The position numbers and the translations under genes are program-made. From Alphaproteobacteria bacterium (GTDB taxonomy: Bacteria; Pseudomonadota; Alphaproteobacteria; Sphingomonadales; Sphingomonadaceae): a DNA stretch of 11,686 nt. The stretch covers positions 1-11,686 of the forward strand of contig JAQGLH010000336.1 in assembly GCA_028293005.1 (NCBI GenBank), written 5' to 3'. Position 1 is the stretch's first letter. Each line of letters begins with the position of its first letter. The notes below the pieces were generated by a model that did not search any database, was not told the DNA's origin, and worked only from the letters and a program-made list of their open reading frames with translations. Shown here piece by piece: positions 1 through 6,704 of the stretch.

Positions 1-430
1 TTAGCCGGTCGCCGAGGCCGACCGCACGCAGCTCGGCCTCGGCAGCCGCGAACGCGTCGCTGCGCCCGGCGAGCTCGAGCGGCACCGCGACATTTTCGAG
101 CGCACTCATCGTCGGCAGGAGATGAAAGCTCTGCAGGACGATGCCGATCGTCCCGCGTCGGGCGCGTGCCAGCGCATCCTCGTCGAGCGGTCCATAATCG
201 ACTCCCGCCACCGACACCGTGCCTGAGCTTGCGCGCTCGAGGCCGGAGAGGATCGCCATCAGCGAGGACTTGCCCGAACCCGAAGGGCCGAGGATCGCCA
301 CGCTCTCGCCGCGCGCGATGTCGAGGTCGATACCTTTCAAGATCTCGGTCGGCGCGGCTTGGCTGCCGAGCGACAGGGTGACATTGCGGGCGCTGATACC
401 GATATCGCGCGAACTGGATTTCCCATGCAT
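1..430 (-). CDS. YbbA/LolD-type ABC transporter ATP-binding protein (3' end beyond window)
   Basis: Only the first 143 codons lie in the window; the gene runs off the left edge without a stop. The protein is the nucleotide-binding subunit of an ABC transporter and would hydrolyse ATP at the cytoplasmic face of the inner membrane. A Walker A motif GPSGSGKS is at residues 48-55 and a Q-loop glutamine at Q100 (VLQSFHLLPT). The LSGG signature, Walker B and H-loop would lie outside the window. The sequence around the Q-loop (IGIVLQSFHLLPTMSALENV) is typical of the MacB/LolD/FtsE/YbbA group, which act on lipids, lipoproteins or envelope complexes rather than on nutrient import. The divergent neighbour is TesA-like, the same pairing as ybbA/tesA in E. 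coli, so YbbA is the best guess. The ATG at 430 has only a weak ribosome site; an in-frame TTG at 460 would overlap tesA and is less likely. Confidence 0.9.
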   Translation of the reverse strand, partial: MHGKSSSRDIGISARNVTLSLGSQAAPTEILKGIDLDIARGESVAILGPSGSGKSSLMAILSGLERASSGTVSVAGVDYGPLDEDALARARRGTIGIVLQSFHLLPTMSALENVAVPLELAGRSDAFAAAEAELRAVGLGDRL

Positions 431-449
431 AGCGGGAGAAGGGCCTTTG

Positions 450-1169
450 ATGAGCGGCAAGATACCCCATTACGCGGCGATGCTGCTTTGTGTCCATTTG
501 GCGAGCGCATGTTCGGACGGCGGTCCGCCCAACCGCGCGCCGCAGGGTCAGACGCCCGGCGCACGTTCGGCAGTCGAAGCCAAGCAAGCTCCTGCACCCG
601 AGGCGCAAGATCAGAAACTGGTGCTCGCGTTCGGCGACAGCCTCTACGCCGGCTACGGTCTCAAGCAGAACGAGAGCTTTCCCTACGATCTCGAGCAGGC
701 GTTGCGCAGGCAGGGGATCGCGGCGCGTGTCCACAATGCCGGCGTATCGGGCGACACCACCGCCGCGGGGCGGCAACGTCTGGCCTTCACCCTCGACGGC
801 CTGCCGCGCAAGCCCGACCTTGCGATCGTCGGGCTCGGCGCCAACGACATGCTGCGCGGGCTCGATCCGCAGCTGGCGCGCGACAACCTTTCGGCGATCC
901 TCGCCGAATTCCGGCGCCGCGGCATTCCTATCATGCTCACCGGCATGCTCGCCGCACCGAACATGGGCCGCGACTACGGCGCGCGCTTCAACGCCATCTA
1001 TCCAGACTTGGCGAAGGAATATGATGCCGAGCTCTATCCGTTCTTTCTCGCAGGAGTGGTCACGTCATCCGCTCTGATGCTGCCTGATCACCTCCACCCC
1101 AATGCCGCGGGGGTCGACGCGATCGTTGCGCGCGTCGCACCGATCGTCGCGAAGAAGCTCCGCGCCTGA
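450..1169 (+). CDS. tesA: TesA-type GDSL/SGNH esterase (arylesterase), probable lipoprotein
   Basis: A serine hydrolase of the SGNH family (239 aa), like E. coli TesA (thioesterase I / lysophospholipase L1 / arylesterase), which cleaves acyl esters and thioesters in the periplasm. All four family blocks are visible: GDS with nucleophile S64, glycine block SGDT (G101), GAND with N132, and DHLH with D213 and H216. The N-terminus is a short hydrophobic segment ending LASAC with C21, a plausible though not ideal lipobox (A at -3), so the protein may be lipid-anchored. Residues 22-56 are a polar Pro/Ala/Gln-rich linker. The ATG at 450 was chosen because GGGAGAAGGG (434-443) lies just upstream and because it begins the signal segment; the open frame extends back to 219, but that part lies antisense to the ABC ATPase gene. 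The true substrate cannot be read from the sequence. Confidence 0.9.
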   Translation: MSGKIPHYAAMLLCVHLASACSDGGPPNRAPQGQTPGARSAVEAKQAPAPEAQDQKLVLAFGDSLYAGYGLKQNESFPYDLEQALRRQGIAARVHNAGVSGDTTAAGRQRLAFTLDGLPRKPDLAIVGLGANDMLRGLDPQLARDNLSAILAEFRRRGIPIMLTGMLAAPNMGRDYGARFNAIYPDLAKEYDAELYPFFLAGVVTSSALMLPDHLHPNAAGVDAIVARVAPIVAKKLRA

Positions 1170-1256
1170 TCTTTTCTACCGAGCGGCAAGTTTCGGCGCT
1201 GCTGGACCCGAGCTTGCGCCAGCGCGTTTCGCAGGGACGTTTCAAGGAGGCTGCTC

Positions 1257-1793
1257 ATGCTCAATCGCCCGGTACCCGACGTCGTCTTCAAGACTCGCGT
1301 CCGCGACGAGAGCATCGGCGGAGACAATCCGTTCCGCTGGCAGTATCTCCCCAGTTGCGACGTCTTCAAGGACCGCCGGATCGTGCTTTTCGCGCTGCCC
1401 GGTGCGTTCACCCCGACCTGCACGACAGAGCAGTGCCCGGCCTATGAGGCCTTCTACCCGGATCTGCGGGCCGCCGGCGCGGACGAGGTCTATTGTCTGT
1501 CGGTCAACGATGCGTTCGTGATGTACCAATGGGGCAAGCATCTCGGCCTGAAGAACATCAAGACCCTTCCGGACGGTTCCGCCGACTTCACGCGGCGGAT
1601 GGGGATGCTCGTCAAGAAGGACCATCTCGGCTTCGGCCAGCGATCCTGGCGCTATGCGGCGGTGGTCGACGACGGGGTGGTCAGCGCGTGGTTCGAGGAA
1701 CCTGGCATCAACGATGAAGGCGCCGACGACGATCCTTATGGCGAGAGCGCGCCCGACAAGATTTTAGCCTGGCTGAACGCGCACCCGCGCTAA
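1257..1793 (+). CDS. Peroxiredoxin, PrxII/Prx5 (redoxin) type
   Basis: A 178-aa thiol peroxidase of the Prx5/PrxII subfamily, which reduces hydrogen peroxide and alkyl hydroperoxides, normally with glutaredoxin or thioredoxin as reductant in the cytoplasm. The active-site motif PGAFTPTC gives P48, T52 and peroxidatic cysteine C55, and R132 (SWRYAAVVDDG) fits the conserved catalytic arginine. Other cysteines are C34, C60 and C80. C80, in VYCLSVNDAF, lies 25 residues after C55, the spacing known for the resolving cysteine of plant type II peroxiredoxins, so an intramolecular disulfide is plausible. No signal peptide is seen. A strong ribosome site AAGGAGG (1244-1250) six bases before the ATG fixes the start. 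The gene is 87 bases downstream of the esterase on the same strand; no OxyR-like operator is recognisable in that gap. Confidence 0.93.
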   Translation: MLNRPVPDVVFKTRVRDESIGGDNPFRWQYLPSCDVFKDRRIVLFALPGAFTPTCTTEQCPAYEAFYPDLRAAGADEVYCLSVNDAFVMYQWGKHLGLKNIKTLPDGSADFTRRMGMLVKKDHLGFGQRSWRYAAVVDDGVVSAWFEEPGINDEGADDDPYGESAPDKILAWLNAHPR

Positions 1794-1860
1794 AGCGTCG
1801 CCCGCTGCGACTAAAACCCATGTTATTGCGCCTCCGCGGCGTCTGCTGAAGAGTGGACCG

Positions 1861-2100
1861 ATGCCGCTCTTCTTCTTCCACGTGTACGATGGCGTGCTGG
1901 CGGCTCTCGATGAGGAAGGCCTCGAGCTTCCCGGCCTCGACGCGGCAAGGAATGAGGCCATTCGCGGCGCCCGCTCGATCCTCAGCGACGATCTCCTCAG
2001 GGGATGTGTCGATCTCAGCGGCCGGATCGACATCGTGGGCGATGACGGCACCACCCTGCTCACGCTTCCTTTTAGCGACGCCTTCGAGATCAAGAGGTAG
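1861..2100 (+). CDS. Small DUF6894-family protein
   Basis: A 79-aa protein of unknown function. It has the layout I associate with DUF6894 proteins, common in sphingomonads and rhizobia: an N-terminal strand MPLFFFHVYDG, then DEEGLELPGLDAARNEA leading into an amphipathic helix (about residues 25-45), and a C-terminal IDIVGDDGTTLLTLPF hairpin. There is no signal peptide, membrane segment or catalytic motif. The stop is three bases before the GTG of the Crp/Fnr-type regulator, and the ribosome site of that regulator lies in the last codons here, so the two are almost certainly cotranscribed and may be translationally coupled. The start ATG is preceded by a weak GAAGAG-like site. The family assignment rests on pattern memory, not a search. 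Confidence 0.8.
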   Translation: MPLFFFHVYDGVLAALDEEGLELPGLDAARNEAIRGARSILSDDLLRGCVDLSGRIDIVGDDGTTLLTLPFSDAFEIKR

Positions 2101-2103
2101 AGC

Positions 2104-2868
2104 GTGACTGCGATCGGCGAAGTGTTTGCCAGACACCTTGGCCTCATAGGCGATCTCACGGACGACGATCGGGAAACCCTGCTCAGGCTCGATGGTGAAA
2201 TCCGCTGGCTTGAGTCCAACGAGGATATCCTCAGGTCAGGAGACCATCCCACCCATGTCGTGGTCGTGCTCGGCGGCTTGCTTCATCGCTACACAAACAC
2301 GCCGCACGGCGTCCGGCAGATCCACTCCTTCTTTCTGCCGACCGACACGCCCAGCGTCGAGACGCTCCACATCGGCGTGATGGACAACAATCTCGGGGCG
2401 CTGACACGGTCGCAGATCGGCCTCGTCCCCCATTCGGAAATGTTCGCGGCGATGGCGGCGAGGCCGAATCTGACGACATTGCTGTGGCGCGAAACCCTCG
2501 TCCAGGGGGCGATCATCCGCGCTTGGTTGATACGAAACAGCCAGATGCTTGCCCATGCACGCTTGGCGCACTTGTTCTGCGAGCTCGTCACCCGGGCACG
2601 CGCGGCCGGGCTGGTAGACGATAATCATTGCGAGCTTGCGATCACGCACGAGGATCTCGGCGACGCCCTTGGTATGACCGCGATCCAGGTGAAGCGCACC
2701 CTGATGATCCTTCGCGCGGGGGCGATCGTCGACTTTCGCGACGGACGCCTGTCGGTCCTCGATTGGGAGCAGTTGCTCGAGGTCGGCGAGTTCGACCCCT
2801 ACTATCTCCATTTCCAGAACGGCAGCGGCGCACCGCGCGCCGTCGACGCGATCGTCCATCCCCGCTGA
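2104..2868 (+). CDS. Crp/Fnr-family transcriptional regulator
   Basis: A 254-aa DNA-binding regulator. Residues about 10-125 fit the cyclic-nucleotide-binding-like beta-roll (LTDDDRETLLRL, VVVVLGGLLHRY, QIHSFFLPTDTP), residues 126-165 the long dimerisation helix, and residues 178-225 the winged helix-turn-helix (ITHEDLGDALGMTAIQVKRT, followed by the wing IVDFRDGRLSVLD). The usual phosphate-binding cassette of CRP is not conserved. Only two cysteines (C159, C176) are present, with no N-terminal cluster, so neither cAMP binding nor an FNR-type iron-sulfur cluster is supported. The start is a GTG with AGAGG (2093-2097) six bases upstream, located inside the end of the DUF6894 gene. The tail after about residue 228 (EFDPYYLHFQ) is not part of a typical Crp fold. 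Targets are unknown; autoregulation of the pair would be usual for the family but is inference. Confidence 0.9.
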   Translation: MTAIGEVFARHLGLIGDLTDDDRETLLRLDGEIRWLESNEDILRSGDHPTHVVVVLGGLLHRYTNTPHGVRQIHSFFLPTDTPSVETLHIGVMDNNLGALTRSQIGLVPHSEMFAAMAARPNLTTLLWRETLVQGAIIRAWLIRNSQMLAHARLAHLFCELVTRARAAGLVDDNHCELAITHEDLGDALGMTAIQVKRTLMILRAGAIVDFRDGRLSVLDWEQLLEVGEFDPYYLHFQNGSGAPRAVDAIVHPR

Positions 2869-2996
2869 CCGCCACCCGCGGCGACGCCGCATCTTGCTCG
2901 CGCGGCAGCCTAATCTTCAATTCATGCGTTGGCAGCCACGCCCGCACCTCATAGAGCCTCCCAGGCATCATTGAGGCCAATCATCAGCGAGGATCC

Positions 2997-4052
2997 ATGC
3001 GTTACAACAAGCTCGGCCAGACTGGCCTGTTCGTCTCGGAGCTCTGCCTGGGCGCGATGACCTTCGGCGGCGGCGGCGGCATCTGGGAACATATCGGCGC
3101 CGTTCAGCAGCAGGAAGCCGACGATCTCGTTCGCCGCGCATTCGACCGCGGCATCAACTTCATCGACACGGCCGATGTCTATTCGAGCGGGTTGTCCGAG
3201 CAGATCACCGGCCAGTCGCTCAAGAATCTCGGGCTCAAGCGCGACGAGGTCGTGCTTGCGACCAAGGCTTTCGGGCCGACCGGCGAAGGCGTGAACAGCC
3301 GAGGCGCATCGCGCTACCACATCATGGAGGCGGCCAAGGCGAGCCTCAAGCGCCTGCAGCTCGACCATATCGACCTCTATCAGATCCATGGCTTCGATCC
3401 CGCCACGCCGATCGAGGAGACCCTGCACGCGCTCGACACGCTCGTCGATCACGGCCACGTCCGCTACATCGGCATCTCCAACTGGGCGGCGTGGCAGATC
3501 ACCAAGGCACTCGGTGTTTCCGAGCGGCTCGATCTCAACCGCTTCGTCTCGCTCCAGGCTTATTACACGATCGCCGGCCGGGATCTCGAGCGCGAGATCG
3601 TGCCGATGCTTCGCTCCGAAGGGCTCGGCCTGCTGGTCTGGAGCCCGCTCGCCGGCGGGCTGCTGTCGGGCAAATATGGCAGCGACGGCAAGACCGGCGC
3701 CGAGGGCCGCCGCGCCGGCTTCGCCTTCCCGCCGGTCGATCACGATCGCGGCCTCGCCGTGATCGATGCGATGCGGCCGCTCGCCGAGGCGCGCGGCGTC
3801 TCAGTCGCGCAGATCGCAATCGCCTGGCTGCTGCACCAGCCGGTCGTCACCAGCGTGATCATCGGCGCGCGCCGCGAGGATCAGCTCGCCGACAATATCG
3901 ACGCGGCGTCGGTCAGCCTCACTGCGGACGAATTGATCCAGCTCGGCGAGGTCAGCCGCCTTCCGCCGGAATATCCCGGCTGGATGTTCGATCGGCAGGG
4001 CGAATACCGGCAAACCCAGCTCGATCAGGCCGCATCGCGGATCAAGCCATAG
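2997..4052 (+). CDS. Aldo/keto reductase
   Basis: A 351-aa NAD(P)H-dependent oxidoreductase with the aldo/keto reductase TIM-barrel pattern. The N-terminus MRYNKLGQTGLFVSELCLGA matches the usual family start. The catalytic tetrad can be placed at D57 (FIDTADVY), Y62, K90 (ATKAFG) and H131 (IHGFD). SNWAAWQI (161-168), VWSPLAGGLLSGKY (214-227) and the C-terminal cofactor loop IIGARREDQLADN (288-300) are also family hallmarks. Length and motifs resemble the bacterial YajO/Tas-like and Kv-beta-like groups; the substrate (an aldehyde, ketone or sugar carbonyl) cannot be determined. No signal peptide, so cytosolic. GAGGA (2989-2993) precedes the ATG. A 128-base gap separates it from the Crp-type gene, so it may have its own promoter; the next gene follows after 43 bases and could be cotranscribed. 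Confidence 0.93.
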   Translation: MRYNKLGQTGLFVSELCLGAMTFGGGGGIWEHIGAVQQQEADDLVRRAFDRGINFIDTADVYSSGLSEQITGQSLKNLGLKRDEVVLATKAFGPTGEGVNSRGASRYHIMEAAKASLKRLQLDHIDLYQIHGFDPATPIEETLHALDTLVDHGHVRYIGISNWAAWQITKALGVSERLDLNRFVSLQAYYTIAGRDLEREIVPMLRSEGLGLLVWSPLAGGLLSGKYGSDGKTGAEGRRAGFAFPPVDHDRGLAVIDAMRPLAEARGVSVAQIAIAWLLHQPVVTSVIIGARREDQLADNIDAASVSLTADELIQLGEVSRLPPEYPGWMFDRQGEYRQTQLDQAASRIKP

Positions 4053-4085
4053 CCGCTGCGGCGCGGCACCAGCGCTGTTGCTCAC

Positions 4086-4092
4086 AGGAGGT
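4086..4092 (+). promoter_or_regulatory. Ribosome binding site deciding the start of the spermidine-synthase-like gene
   Basis: AGGAGGT is a near-perfect anti-Shine-Dalgarno match with a short four-base spacer to the ATG at 4096. Because it sits inside the open frame that begins with TTG at 4078, it argues for the shorter protein. Confidence 0.7.
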
Positions 4093-4095
4093 CGA

Positions 4096-4803
4096 ATGAT
4101 ACCGCGCGTGCTGGTCGCCACGGCCGAAATGCCCGATGGCGGCGGCGAAGTTCGCCTGCTCCAGCATGGTGCCGACTTCACGATCATGCTGGGCCGCATC
4201 GAGCTGATGAACAGCCGCATGAGCGGATCGGAGGAGGCTCTCGCGACCTTGAGCTGCGCGCACCTTTCGCGGGCCCAGCCGAAGCTCCTGATCGGCGGCC
4301 TCGGCATGGGCTTCACGCTTCGCGCCGCACTGTCCGAGGTTGGCGAAAATGCCTCGGTCGTCGTTGCCGAACTGGTGCCGGCGGTGATCGCCTGGGCGCA
4401 TGGACCGCTGGCCCATTTGTTCGGCGGCAGCCTCGCCGATCCGCGGGTCACGATCGTCCAGGACGACGTCGGAGCGCTGATCATGGCCGCGCGATCGGAT
4501 TATGACGCGATCCTGCTCGATGTCGACAATGGTCCCGATGCGTTGACCCGCAAGGCCAATGACCGGCTCTATGCTGCAAGCGGCCTCGCGGCCGCCCGCG
4601 CCGCGCTTCGCCCCGGCGGCATCCTGGCGATCTGGTCGGCCTACCCCGACAAGCATTTCGCCGAGCGCCTCCGCCGCGCCGGCTTTGTCGTCGAAGAGAT
4701 CAAGGTGCGTGCCCGCCATGGACGCCGCGGTGCGCACCACATCATCTGGCTCGCGAAAAAATCGGCCGCACCGGCCGGCAGGGTTTCGCCGGTGCGAGGC
4801 TGA
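4096..4803 (+). CDS. Spermidine-synthase-like / SAM-fold protein
   Basis: A 235-aa protein with a Rossmann fold of the spermidine synthase/methyltransferase superfamily. Visible are a short N-terminal strand region (GGEVRLLQHGADFTIML, LMNSRMSGSEEALA), the nucleotide-binding loop LLIGGLGMGF (64-73), the acidic end of strand 2 at E92 (VVAELVP), D123/D124 on the next strand end, and ILLDVDNGP (139-147), where spermidine synthases carry their catalytic aspartate. It ends with the usual LRPGGILAIWS strand and a C-terminal hairpin. It is shorter than canonical SpeE (about 280-290 aa), and I do not see the DE-Y-HE putrescine-site pattern, so polyamine synthesis is uncertain; an aminopropyl- or methyltransferase with another substrate is equally possible. 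ATG 4096 is preferred over TTG 4078 because AGGAGGT (4086-4092) lies between them. No signal peptide. Confidence 0.82.
   Translation: MIPRVLVATAEMPDGGGEVRLLQHGADFTIMLGRIELMNSRMSGSEEALATLSCAHLSRAQPKLLIGGLGMGFTLRAALSEVGENASVVVAELVPAVIAWAHGPLAHLFGGSLADPRVTIVQDDVGALIMAARSDYDAILLDVDNGPDALTRKANDRLYAASGLAAARAALRPGGILAIWSAYPDKHFAERLRRAGFVVEEIKVRARHGRRGAHHIIWLAKKSAAPAGRVSPVRG
4767..4796 (+). other. Hairpin at the 3' end of the spermidine-synthase-like gene
   Basis: CGCACCGGC (4767-4775) is the exact reverse complement of GCCGGTGCG (4788-4796), giving a 9-bp GC-rich stem with a 12-base loop. It lies in the last codons of the gene, just before the stop at 4801-4803. No T-run follows, so it is not a textbook Rho-independent terminator; it could be an mRNA 3'-end stabiliser, a Rho-assisted stop, or a chance product of GC-rich coding sequence. 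Confidence 0.35.
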
Positions 4804-4895
4804 GCGCACGGTTCGCGGCGCGCCGGCCGACATTTTCCTTCCCGCCCAGTTGTGGCGCGATTAGGTGATGCGCGCACCCGACGAAAGAGCCGCTC

Positions 4896-6704
4896 ATGAT
4901 CAGATTTTCGCTTACCGCCTTGCTGTTGCTCGGGTCTGCGCCCGCGCTGGCGCGACCTCCGTCCGCTGCGCCGCATGCAAGCGCGCAGACCCCCGCGGCG
5001 CGCTTGCGCGCGCTGTTCGCGGCGAGCGACGAGGCGATGCTCAAGCGCAATCCGCTGCAGGCATTGTTCCGCGGCGACATGCGCTACGCGTCGCAATTCG
5101 GCGATTATATCAGCGACCCGTTTTTCGCGGCTGAGAAGCAGTCTGCGGTCGACGATCTCGCCGCCTTGGCGGGTATCGACCGCAACGCGCTCAATCGCGA
5201 AGATCGCATTAGCTACGACGTGTTCAAGTTCCAGCGCAGCCAGGATCTCCAGAGCTATGAGCCCGCGCTGCTGCGCGCCACGATCGAACGGCCGATCGAT
5301 CATTTCTCCGGGATGCAGACCTTCGTCCCGGACCTCGCGTCGGGCGACAGCGTCGCACCGTTCAAGACGATCGACGACTATCGCGACAATCTCTCGCGGC
5401 TCGCCGGCTACATCACCTATCTCGACCGCGCGATCGCACGGATGCGCCAGGGCATGGCGCACGGAGTCACCAACCCGAAGCTGGTGATGGCCAATGTCGT
5501 CGGCCAGCTCGACGCTCTGATCGCGGAAGGCGTGACCGGCTCGACTTTCTACAAGCCGGTGACCAAATTCCCGCCGGCGTTCGACGCCGCCGACCGTGCG
5601 CGCCTCACCGCCGCTTATGCCTCGTTCATCCGCGACCGACTGATTCCGGCCCATGTTCGGCTGCGTGACTTCATCAAGAACGAATATCTCCCGCACGCCC
5701 GCGAGACGGTCGGGCTCGGCCAGATGCCGGGCGGAGCGGCGCTCTACGCCTATCTCGTCGAAAGCACGACCACGACCGACATGACTCCCGCAGAAATCCA
5801 TGCGCTCGGCCTGTCCGAAGTCGATCGCATCCACCGCGAGATGGAAAAGGTGAAGGACCGGATCGGGTTCAAGGGAAGTCTGCCCGAGTTCTTCACCTTT
5901 ATGCGTACCAGTCCCAAGTTCGCGCCCGCGTCGGCAGACGCGATGCGCGCTGCGTTCCTTGCCATCGACAAAAAGGTGCTCACAGCGGTGCCGCGCGAGT
6001 TCGCGACGATCCCCAAGTCGCCGCTCGAGATCCGGCCGGTCCCAGCTTATAAGGAGAAGACCGAGGCGGCGGGTTCCTATCAGGGCGGGACCCCCGACGG
6101 CAGCAGGCCAGGCATCTTCTATTACAACGCCTACGATCTGCCCTCGCGCTTTACCTGGGGGTTCGAGACCCTGTTCCTTCATGAAGCCATACCCGGTCAT
6201 CATTTCCAGATCAGCCTCGCCCAGGAAAATACCGCGTTGCCGGCTTTTCAGCGGTTCGGGGGCAACACCGCCTTCGTCGAAGGCTGGGCGCTCTATGCCG
6301 AGAGCCTTGGACCGGCGCTTGGCTTATTCACCGACCCCTATCAGCTCTACGGCCACCTCAACGATGAGATCCTGCGCGCGATGCGGCTCGTGGTCGATAC
6401 CGGCATCCACGCTAAGGGCTGGGGCCGCGATCAGGCGATCGCCTATATGCTCGCCAATTCGGCAATGGGCCGCACCGACGCGACTGCAGAGGTCGAGCGC
6501 TACATTGCCATTCCGAGCCAGGCGCTCGCCTACAAGGTCGGTCAATTGACCATCCGTCGGCTCCGCACCAAGGCCGAGCAGGAGCTCGGCGCGAAGTTCG
6601 ATCCGCGCGCTTTCCACGAGCAGGTGTTGATGTCGGGGGCGTTGCCGATGACGGTCTTGGAAGCCAAGATCGATGGCTGGATAGACATGGAAAGACGACG
6701 GTGA
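4896..6704 (+). CDS. DUF885 family exported zinc-hydrolase-like protein
   Basis: A 602-aa protein with a clear N-terminal signal peptide (MIRFSLTALLLLGSAPALA, predicted cleavage after A19), so it is exported, probably to the periplasm. It belongs to the DUF885 family, which is related to zincin-type peptidases. The hallmark HEAIPGHH is at residues 429-436, with H429, E430 and probably one of H435/H436 at the metal site, and E462 in FVEGWALYAE (460-469) fits the downstream glutamate ligand. The upstream aromatic-rich strand GIFYYNAYDLPSRFTWGFETL is also typical, and the length is normal for the family. It probably cleaves peptides, possibly as a carboxy- or dipeptidase, but no reaction can be assigned from the sequence. 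The start has only a modest GAAAGAG site (4883-4889), but the signal peptide supports it. The stop overlaps the GTG of the M48 protease gene by four bases (GTGA), so the two are likely translated together. Confidence 0.88.
   Translation: MIRFSLTALLLLGSAPALARPPSAAPHASAQTPAARLRALFAASDEAMLKRNPLQALFRGDMRYASQFGDYISDPFFAAEKQSAVDDLAALAGIDRNALNREDRISYDVFKFQRSQDLQSYEPALLRATIERPIDHFSGMQTFVPDLASGDSVAPFKTIDDYRDNLSRLAGYITYLDRAIARMRQGMAHGVTNPKLVMANVVGQLDALIAEGVTGSTFYKPVTKFPPAFDAADRARLTAAYASFIRDRLIPAHVRLRDFIKNEYLPHARETVGLGQMPGGAALYAYLVESTTTTDMTPAEIHALGLSEVDRIHREMEKVKDRIGFKGSLPEFFTFMRTSPKFAPASADAMRAAFLAIDKKVLTAVPREFATIPKSPLEIRPVPAYKEKTEAAGSYQGGTPDGSRPGIFYYNAYDLPSRFTWGFETLFLHEAIPGHHFQISLAQENTALPAFQRFGGNTAFVEGWALYAESLGPALGLFTDPYQLYGHLNDEILRAMRLVVDTGIHAKGWGRDQAIAYMLANSAMGRTDATAEVERYIAIPSQALAYKVGQLTIRRLRTKAEQELGAKFDPRAFHEQVLMSGALPMTVLEAKIDGWIDMERRR

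Noticed and set aside
219..449. N-terminal extension of the esterase open frame
   Set aside because: It lies antisense to the ABC ATPase coding sequence, and the ATG at 450 has the ribosome site and signal segment.
1797..1811. Inverted repeat GTCGC/GCGAC after the peroxiredoxin gene
   Set aside because: The stem is only 5 bp and is followed by TAAAA, not a T-run on the plus strand, so it is not a credible terminator.
2904..2937. Direct repeat GGCAGCC upstream of the aldo/keto reductase
   Set aside because: Seven GC-rich bases repeated twice is weak, and no promoter hexamers are placed convincingly around it.
3066..3080. Five tandem GGC units
   Set aside because: They encode a glycine run (G24-G28) in the aldo/keto reductase; too short to treat as a functional repeat.
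2949..3743. Minus-strand open frame (264 codons) opposite the aldo/keto reductase
   Set aside because: The plus strand carries the full catalytic tetrad and family motifs; the antisense product has no domain features.
4641..6203. Long minus-strand open frame (520 codons) opposite the spermidine-synthase-like and DUF885 genes
   Set aside because: The plus strand encodes a signal peptide and the HEAIPGHH motif; the minus frame shows no recognisable domain and is a typical antisense shadow in GC-rich DNA.
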